A DNA stretch of 64,000 bases from an uncultured Clostridia bacterium (GTDB lineage: Bacteria > Bacillota > Clostridia > Oscillospirales > Oscillospiraceae): contig CAMOXI010000002.1 of the NCBI GenBank assembly GCA_946628965.1, forward strand, positions 1 through 64,000, given 5' to 3'. Shown here one piece after another: positions 57,590 through 64,000 of this stretch. Each line of letters begins with the position of its first letter. The first letter of the stretch is position 1. A program made the translations under genes and the position numbers. The notes below the pieces were generated by a model. That model made no database searches, was not told where the DNA came from, and saw only the letters and a list, made by a program, of their open reading frames with translations.

Positions 57590-58648
57590 ATGAAAAAAAT
57601 CTTCAGGGGGCTTCTGATCCTGCTGCTGGTGATCGTCCTCGCCGTGGGCGGTCTCTTCGGCTTTCTGACTGTGACGGAGTTCAAGCCCGCGCCTGTGGAA
57701 CCGCTCGGCTTCTTCGGCCAGTCGGCAGAGGAGCTCCCTGCCCTGCAGGAAGGCCAGAGCCTGCGCATCCTCTCCTGGAACATCGGCTACGCCGGTCTCG
57801 GCGCCGAGTCCGACTTCTTCATGGACGGCGGTGAAAACTCCATGTCCGCCGACAAGGCCACCGTGCAGCGCTATCTGGACGGCATCCGCGGCCAGCTGGG
57901 CGTGGGCGACTATGACCTGGTGATCCTGCAGGAGGTGGATACCGATTCCAAGCGCACCTACCGCATCGACGAGACGCAGCCGCTCTCCATCGGCCAGTCG
58001 GTCCACGCGCTCAACTACTCCTGCCCCTTCGTGCCCATCCCCTGGCCGCCCATCGGCCGGGTACACAGCGGGCTGCTGACCACCTCCGAATATAAGATCG
58101 ACGAGGCGGCGCGCGTCGCCCTCCCCTGCCCCTTCTCCTGGCCCCTGAGCACCGCAAACCTGAAGCGCTGCCTGCTGGTGTCCCGCCTGCCCATTGAGGG
58201 CAGCGACAAGGAGCTGGTGCTGGTGAATCTGCACCTGGAGGCCTATGACGACGGCGCAGGCAAGATCGCCCAGACGCAGCAGCTGATGGGTCTGCTGCAG
58301 GAGGAGTATGAGAAGGGCAACTACGTCATCGCGGGCGGGGACTTCAACCAGACCTTCCCCGGTTCTCTCGACGTCTACCCGATGATCGACCCGGAGTACT
58401 GGACGCCCGGCGTGCTGGAGGAAAGCTCCCTGCCGGCCGGCTTCTCCTATGTCTACGACCTGGCGGCCCCCAGCTGCCGGCTGTTGAACCAGCCCTATAA
58501 CCCGGCGGACACGGCCCACACCCAGTACTACATCATCGACGGCTTCATCGTCTCCCCCAACGTGACGGTCAGCGAGGTCTCCACGCTGGATCTGAGCTTT
58601 GCCAATTCCGACCACAACCCGGTCTGCATGAGCGTGACGCTGGAATAA
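57590..58648 (+). CDS. Exported endonuclease/exonuclease/phosphatase-family protein
   Basis: N-terminal TM; LRILSWNIGYAG, DLVILQEVDTDSKRT, YVIAGGDFNQTFPG, SDHNPVCMSVTL. Confidence 0.9.
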   Translation: MKKIFRGLLILLLVIVLAVGGLFGFLTVTEFKPAPVEPLGFFGQSAEELPALQEGQSLRILSWNIGYAGLGAESDFFMDGGENSMSADKATVQRYLDGIRGQLGVGDYDLVILQEVDTDSKRTYRIDETQPLSIGQSVHALNYSCPFVPIPWPPIGRVHSGLLTTSEYKIDEAARVALPCPFSWPLSTANLKRCLLVSRLPIEGSDKELVLVNLHLEAYDDGAGKIAQTQQLMGLLQEEYEKGNYVIAGGDFNQTFPGSLDVYPMIDPEYWTPGVLEESSLPAGFSYVYDLAAPSCRLLNQPYNPADTAHTQYYIIDGFIVSPNVTVSEVSTLDLSFANSDHNPVCMSVTLE

Positions 58649-58857
58649 ACACATTCCATATACAAACAGCTTCCACAGGGGCGGTAAGACATTTGTTGAA
58701 ACAATGTCTAAACACCGCCCCTGTCGCTTTGCATAAAGAATTGGAAGCATTTTGGGTGATTTTGATAAAAATCCTTCCGGTCTGACCCCTAAACTTGATT
58801 TTAAACCCGCGGATTGTTAAACTGTAAGCAGGCACTTTTTAAGAAAAGAGGGATCAA

Positions 58858-60057
58858 ATGAGAGACCTGAAACATCTGATTACATTCGAAAACCTCCTGC
58901 AGACGGCCAACAACGCCCTCGTCGCCCAGGCCAAGAGCGACGGCAAGGTCTGCGTGGCCTACACCTGCGAAAACGTTCCCGAACCCCTGCTGAACCTGGG
59001 GGACTGCTGCTCCATCCGTCTCTTTGCCCCCCACACCGGCTCCATGGACATCGCCACCTACTACATGACGAATCTCCTGTGCGAGCCGAGCCGCGCCCTG
59101 CTGGAGCGCGCCATCGAGGGCGGCTTCAACTTTGCTGACTGCGTCATCACCCCCGACGGCTGCACCATGATGAACCGCGCGGTGGAGAACATGGAGCTGC
59201 TGCACACCATGGGCGAGGGCAATCCCCACTTCTTCCATGAGTACATGGAGATCGCCTTCAAGAACACCGAGAGCGACGTGGCGCTGGCCGTGCTGCAGTG
59301 CACGAACCATGTGCTCAAGCCCCTGCACGAAAACTACGGCGTGGACGTCTCCGACGCTGCGATCCGCGAGGCTGTGGAGCGGCACAACAAGGTCTGCCGC
59401 CTGATCCGCGAAATCGGCGAATTCCGCAAGGGCGACAAGCCCCGCATCACCGGCTACGAATTCCATGTGCTGTGTCTTGCCACCTATGTATGTCCCAAGT
59501 ACCTGATTCTCGACATGCTGGAGGAGACCCTGGAAGAGCTCAAGACCCGCGAGCCGGACGACAAGCCCTACCGCGCCCGCCTGCTGGTGGTCGGCTCCGA
59601 GATGGACGACCCCGGCATGATCAAGCTCATTGAGGAGCAGGGCGCGCTGGTCTGCTGCGACCGCTTCTGCTTCGGCTCCTACCCCGGCCGCTGCGAGATC
59701 GTCCTCAACGACGAAGAGGACGCGCTGACCCAGGTCTGCCGCCACTACATCACGAACTGCCAGTGCCCGCGCATGATGAGCATGGACAAGGTCTACGGCC
59801 GCAAGCAGTACGTGGCCGACCTCGCCCGCGAGTACAAGGCCGACGGCATCATCTACCAGCAGGTCAAGTTCTGCGACCCCTGGGCCTATGAGAGAACGCT
59901 GGGCTCCGCGATGCTGCATGCGGACTTCGGCTATCCGGTCCTGTCCGTTGACCGCCCCTACAACATTGCCTCTTCCTCCGGCCAGATGCGCACCCGTGTG
60001 CAGGCCTTTGTGGAGAGCATCGAGATCAAGAAGATTCAGAGAGGTGAGCAGGCATGA
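58858..60057 (+). CDS. 2-hydroxyacyl-CoA dehydratase D-component-like protein
   Basis: HgdB/BcrC-like C-terminal ADGIIYQQVKFCDPWAYERTLGSAMLHADFGYPVLSVDRPYNIASSSGQMRTRVQAFVESI. Confidence 0.85.
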   Translation: MRDLKHLITFENLLQTANNALVAQAKSDGKVCVAYTCENVPEPLLNLGDCCSIRLFAPHTGSMDIATYYMTNLLCEPSRALLERAIEGGFNFADCVITPDGCTMMNRAVENMELLHTMGEGNPHFFHEYMEIAFKNTESDVALAVLQCTNHVLKPLHENYGVDVSDAAIREAVERHNKVCRLIREIGEFRKGDKPRITGYEFHVLCLATYVCPKYLILDMLEETLEELKTREPDDKPYRARLLVVGSEMDDPGMIKLIEEQGALVCCDRFCFGSYPGRCEIVLNDEEDALTQVCRHYITNCQCPRMMSMDKVYGRKQYVADLAREYKADGIIYQQVKFCDPWAYERTLGSAMLHADFGYPVLSVDRPYNIASSSGQMRTRVQAFVESIEIKKIQRGEQA

Positions 60058-61652
60058 AAACGGTTCCGAAAGTTGTCAATCCCGTCAAGCGTGCCGGTGA
60101 ACAGTCTCCCGGCAAGATCTATGACGAGAAGCTGAAGGTGCGCGCCCGCCGTGAGTGGCGCGGCGTGAAGGACACCTTCTATGATTACACCCGCTGGCTG
60201 TACCTCATCTTTGTGCTGGCCCGCTTCATCGTGGTGCCCCGCAACATCAAGGGCTTCTTCCGCTACCGCTGGATGATGAGCTACCTCTTCGTGCCCCACG
60301 GCATGGACAAGTTCACCATCGGCCTGCGGGACGAGGCGCTGCGCATCGCCCACACCTCCTTCAACTTCGTCATCGCCGACGTGACCCAGGCCATCGCCAA
60401 CTGCTTCCGCGGCGACCGCCGCGTGGGCAACGACAAGGCCTACTCCGACAAGTGCGTCATCACCGACGAAAACTCCATGGTCACCTTCATGATGGGCTTC
60501 GACACCAAGAAGGTCCACACCATCCTGCGTGAAGTGCCCACCATGTTCGCCTCCAACATCTTCCATCAGTTCAACGTCATGCACTATCTGGACATCGCCC
60601 AGCAGTACGGCATCCCCGGCGACGTCTGCCCCATGCCCGAGGCCGAGGCCGGCATCTCCATCGACGACGACTTCTGCGTCCTGGGCTCCTGCGCCGTGCA
60701 GAACAACACCACCTGCGACGGCTCCCTGATGGGCAACGGCATCATCGCCAAGCGCCTGGAGCGCGAGTACGGCATCCCCACCTTCCAGCTGGCCACCCCG
60801 CTGCGCCACAAGGAGCCGGACGTCATGGAGTATGCCGCCCGCGAGATCAAGAAGGCCATCGCCTTCGTCGAGGAGCACACCGGCGAGAAGTGGGACTGGG
60901 ACGTGTACTTTGCCGCGGCCAAGCGCGTCAACGACGCCACCCGCTGCCGCATCGCCCAGATGGAGATCAACTCCACTCCCTATCCCCAGTTCTTCGGTGC
61001 CGCTTTCAGCCTCTATAACGACACCAACTACATGGGCAACTCCGGCCGCAACGCCGACTTCGTCAAGATCGACCACAAGCTCCTGAAACTCGCCCAGCGG
61101 GGCTATGAGGCCAAGCGCATGTATGCGAAGGAGTACCGCCATCGCTGCATCGTCTGGGGCGTGCAGCCGCAGTACGTCATCGACATGCTCTACTGGATGG
61201 TCCAGTGCTGGGGCGTCATGCCGCTGACCGACATGCTCTCCGTCATCAACACCGAGATGATCGCCGAGGTGGACACGCCCGAGAACCGGGAGCAGGCCTA
61301 CCGCGACATGGCCATGCTGAACATGGAGATGATCATGCGCAACCACACCCACGGCGGCTACAAGGTCCTGGTGGACGAGCTGTGGGAGCTGTGCGAGAAG
61401 ATGAACGCCGACATCGTCATGATGTGGGAGCATATGAGCTGCAAGGCGCTGACCGGCATGCACGGTCAGTTCGAGGAGCAGGCCCGCGAGCGCGGCATCC
61501 ACATCATGTGGGTCTCCCACGACCTGTGCGATCCCCGCGTCTTCACCCGTCAGGCCATCCGCGACCAGGTGAACAATTATATGCGCACGGTCATGCGGGA
61601 AGAGCCGCTGGATCCGTCGCTGGAAAATATTCCTGATAATGAGGCATATTAA
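60054..61652 (+). CDS. 2-hydroxyacyl-CoA dehydratase family protein, second subunit
   Basis: 4-nt overlap with preceding gene; IFHQFNVMHYLDIAQQYGIPGDVCPMPEAEAGISIDDDF...MNADIVMMWEHMSCKALTGMHGQFEEQARERGIHIMWVSHDLCDPR. Confidence 0.82.
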   Translation: MKTVPKVVNPVKRAGEQSPGKIYDEKLKVRARREWRGVKDTFYDYTRWLYLIFVLARFIVVPRNIKGFFRYRWMMSYLFVPHGMDKFTIGLRDEALRIAHTSFNFVIADVTQAIANCFRGDRRVGNDKAYSDKCVITDENSMVTFMMGFDTKKVHTILREVPTMFASNIFHQFNVMHYLDIAQQYGIPGDVCPMPEAEAGISIDDDFCVLGSCAVQNNTTCDGSLMGNGIIAKRLEREYGIPTFQLATPLRHKEPDVMEYAAREIKKAIAFVEEHTGEKWDWDVYFAAAKRVNDATRCRIAQMEINSTPYPQFFGAAFSLYNDTNYMGNSGRNADFVKIDHKLLKLAQRGYEAKRMYAKEYRHRCIVWGVQPQYVIDMLYWMVQCWGVMPLTDMLSVINTEMIAEVDTPENREQAYRDMAMLNMEMIMRNHTHGGYKVLVDELWELCEKMNADIVMMWEHMSCKALTGMHGQFEEQARERGIHIMWVSHDLCDPRVFTRQAIRDQVNNYMRTVMREEPLDPSLENIPDNEAY

Positions 61653-61670
61653 GGAAGGAGAGCGCGAAAA

Positions 61671-61838
61671 ATGAAGAAGCTGCTGAAACTCCCCCTGTAT
61701 CTGCTGTTGGCCGCGCTGGGCTTTTTCGTAGTCACCTTCACCATCTATTTCTTTAACCTGGATATGAAGGCCACCTCGCTGCTGGCCCCCTGGCTGGAGA
61801 AGTGGTACGACCACCTGGAGCGCAAACAGTATATTTAA
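61671..61838 (+). CDS. 55-aa single-TM peptide downstream of dehydratase-like pair
   Basis: AAGGAAGGAG upstream of ATG; MKKLLKLPLYLLLAALGFFVVTFTIYFFNLDMKATSLLAPWLEKWYDHLERKQYI; not in supplied ORF track. Confidence 0.65.
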   Translation: MKKLLKLPLYLLLAALGFFVVTFTIYFFNLDMKATSLLAPWLEKWYDHLERKQYI

Positions 61839-61890
61839 ACGATATCAAGAGAAAGAGAGCTCCCGGATCGCATATGCGATCCGGGAACTC

Positions 61891-62022
61891 TCACGGTGTC
61901 GACAAAATGTCGACACCGTGAAAACCACAAATGAGAACTTCCAAAAGTTCTCATTTGTGAGTATATCAAATGCGAGAGGGAATAACCAATCCCCTCTCGC
62001 GCTCTCCCCATGCATGTCCATC
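61891..62022. repeat. Intergenic repeat, copy 2 (see 38841-38975)
   Basis: TCACGGTGTCGACA/TGTCGACACCGTGA; CACAAATGAGAAC/GTTCTCATTTGTG; TGCGAGAGGGAATAACCAATCCCCTCTCGCGCTCTCCCCATGCATGTCCATC. Confidence 0.85.
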
Positions 62023-62117
62023 TTCTGTCGCATGGGTTGTGTACAGTTTAAGCTCCCGGATCGCAAAAGCGATCCGGGAGCTTTCTAATATGCGGGCGCG
62101 TAATACGTGCTCCTGCT

Positions 62118-62145
62118 GGCCACTGATCACTGACCACTGGCCACT
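62118..62145. repeat. Heptad repeat, inverted copy of 32366-32393
   Basis: GGCCACT GATCACT GACCACT GGCCACT. Confidence 0.85.
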
Positions 62146-62149
62146 TGAA

Positions 62150-63631
62150 TCAGACGCGGCGGTAGAGGTGGGTATACTCGCGCAGCTTTTTGGCAAGCTC
62201 CTTCGTCAGCGCGTCCGGCGCCATGCGCCACTGCCAGTTGCCGCCAAGGCTGCCGGGGGCGTTCATGCGCGCCCAGGCGTCCAGCTCCAGCACATCCTGC
62301 ATCTGTACGACGAAGAGGCGGGAATTCGTGCCCATGCCGGTGCGGATCATGCCCCAGCACCAGCCCTCTTCCTCGGTGATGCGCATATAGCGCTCAGCGA
62401 AGCGGAGGTGCTTTTTCCTGGTGGTCTTGAGCCAGCCCTTGACGGTCTCGTTGTCGTGTGTGCCGATGTAGCAGACGCTGTTTTCCTTGCAGTTATGGGG
62501 CATGTAAGGCGCGTCCCCGTCGGCGTCGAAGCCGAATTCCAGGATCTTCATGCCGGGAAAACCGGAGTCAGCCAGCAGCTTCTCCACCTCGGGCGTGGTG
62601 TAGCCCAGGTCCTCTGCGATGAACTCCAGACCGGTGAACCAGTTTTTCAGCACGCCGATCAGGCCCATGCCCGGGCCGGGCTTCCAGCGGCCGCGGCGGG
62701 CGGTCTTGTCCCCGTAGGGCACGGCCCAGTAGCTCTCAAAGCCGCGGAAGTGGTCGATGCGGATCACGTCGAAGAGCTTGCCGGCCCCGTCCACGCGGCG
62801 GATCCACCAGCCGTAGCCGTCGGCCTTCATGGCGTCCCAGTCGTAGAGCGGATTGCCCCAGAGCTGGCCGTCCTCGGTGAAGGCGTCGGGCGGGACGCCG
62901 GCCACCTCCGTGGGCACGTTGTCCTCTCCGAGCTGGAAGAACTTCGGCTCTGCCCACACGTCGGCAGAGTCCAGCGCCACATAGATGGGCACGTCCCCGA
63001 TGAAGTGGATGCCCTTGCCGTGGGCGTAGTCCCGCAGGGCCTCCCACTGGCGGAAGAACAGGAACTGGAGGAAGACGAAGAAATCCACGTCCTCCCGGAG
63101 CTTTTCGCCGTAGGCGGCTACGGCCGCGGGGCGGTGCAGGCGGATGTCCTCATCCGGCCACTCGATCCAGCTCTGCATATCGAAATGGCCCTTCACGGCC
63201 ATGAAGAGGGCGTAGTTTTCGATCCAGGCGGCATTATCCCGCCGGAAGGCGGCCACTTCCTCCGCATAGCGCTCCCGCCCGCGCTCGAAAGCCAGGCGCA
63301 GCACCGGGAAGCGGTTTTCATAGATCTTCGCGTAATCGGTGCGCTCGGGGTTATCCCCCCAGTCGCGCTTTGCGATCTCGCTCTTTTTCAGGAGCTTGTC
63401 CTTCACCAGCAGATCCAGGTCGATGTAATAGGGGTTGCCCGCGTAGGTGGAGAAGGAGAAATAGGGGCTGTCGCCGTAGCTGGTGGGGCCGAGGGGCAGC
63501 AGCTGCCAGTACTTCTGGCCGGCGGCCTTCAGCCAGTCCACAAACTGATAGGCGCTCTTGCCCATGGTGCCGATCCCGTAGGGGGAGGGCAGAGAACTCA
63601 TCGGCATCAGGATGCCGCTGGAACGTGTCAT
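62150..63631 (-). CDS. malQ: 4-alpha-glucanotransferase
   Basis: RSSGILMPMSSLPSPYGIGTMG, WQLLPLGPTSYGDSPY, IRIDHFRGFESYWAVPYG, YIGTHDNETVKGW. Confidence 0.96.
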   Translation of the reverse strand: MTRSSGILMPMSSLPSPYGIGTMGKSAYQFVDWLKAAGQKYWQLLPLGPTSYGDSPYFSFSTYAGNPYYIDLDLLVKDKLLKKSEIAKRDWGDNPERTDYAKIYENRFPVLRLAFERGRERYAEEVAAFRRDNAAWIENYALFMAVKGHFDMQSWIEWPDEDIRLHRPAAVAAYGEKLREDVDFFVFLQFLFFRQWEALRDYAHGKGIHFIGDVPIYVALDSADVWAEPKFFQLGEDNVPTEVAGVPPDAFTEDGQLWGNPLYDWDAMKADGYGWWIRRVDGAGKLFDVIRIDHFRGFESYWAVPYGDKTARRGRWKPGPGMGLIGVLKNWFTGLEFIAEDLGYTTPEVEKLLADSGFPGMKILEFGFDADGDAPYMPHNCKENSVCYIGTHDNETVKGWLKTTRKKHLRFAERYMRITEEEGWCWGMIRTGMGTNSRLFVVQMQDVLELDAWARMNAPGSLGGNWQWRMAPDALTKELAKKLREYTHLYRRV

Positions 63632-63661
63632 AAAAACAACTCTTTTCTTGCGGGGCGGCGG

Positions 63662-64000
63662 TCAGCCCTTGACGGCGCCGGCAGCCACGCCCTTGATGAT
63701 ATGCTTCTGGCAAATGAGATAGAAAACGATAACGGGGATGATGCTCAGCAGGATCAGAGCCATGGTCGCGCCCAGGTCGACCGTGCCGTAGCTTCCCTTC
63801 AGATACTGGATGTGAATGGGAATGGTGCGGTACTCGTTGATATCCAGCACCAGGTATGGCAGCAGGTAGTCGTTCCAGATCCACATGATCTCCAGGATGC
63901 CGACGGAGATCATTGTCGGCTTGAGCATGGGGAACACCACGGAAAAATAGGTCCTGACCGGGCCGCAGCCGTCGATGGACGCTGCCTCCTCGATCTCCAG
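63662..64000 (-). CDS. Carbohydrate ABC transporter permease (MalG-like), N-terminus beyond window
   Basis: Reverse frame open to window end: LEIEEAASIDGCGPVRTYFSVVFPMLKPTMISVGILEIMWIWNDYLLPYLV with the EAA motif. Confidence 0.9.
   Translation of the reverse strand: MEIEEAASIDGCGPVRTYFSVVFPMLKPTMISVGILEIMWIWNDYLLPYLVLDINEYRTIPIHIQYLKGSYGTVDLGATMALILLSIIPVIVFYLICQKHIIKGVAAGAVKG

Overview
High-GC chromosomal window, most likely from a spore-forming gut Firmicute of the Oscillospiraceae/Clostridiales type. That lineage call is inferred from ypeB, the gene content and the repeat style; no rRNA is present. About 43 protein genes are supported, plus two tRNAs (Leu-UAA and Ser-CGA). Housekeeping genes include plsY, an RluA-type synthase, an RlmD-type methyltransferase, metG, hemW, htpG, luxS, rpiB, a CBS/DHH pyrophosphatase, clpB, glyA and malQ. 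Accessory regions of most interest: (1) a probable operon at 3.3-10.1 kb with two paralogous HAMP-SpoIIE phosphatases, an SLC13/ArsB-like permease, a macro-like+TIR fusion protein, a 48-aa ORF and a CPBP protease; (2) a set of predicted exported redox proteins: a triheme c-type cytochrome fused to a molybdopterin (sulfite-oxidase-like) domain, ResB/CcsA, a Tat-signal FMN/FAD reductase, an FMN-binding/split-barrel protein and a Tat-signal flavodiiron-rubredoxin protein; (3) a 2-hydroxyacyl-CoA dehydratase-like pair followed by a 55-aa membrane peptide; (4) unusual intergenic DNA: back-to-back perfect hairpins inside terminal inverted repeats, 7-bp phased repeats, repeat copies whose stems differ by paired (compensatory-looking) changes, and tRNA 3'-end duplicates each followed by a new hairpin. 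Domain calls come from reading motifs by eye; no database search was run.
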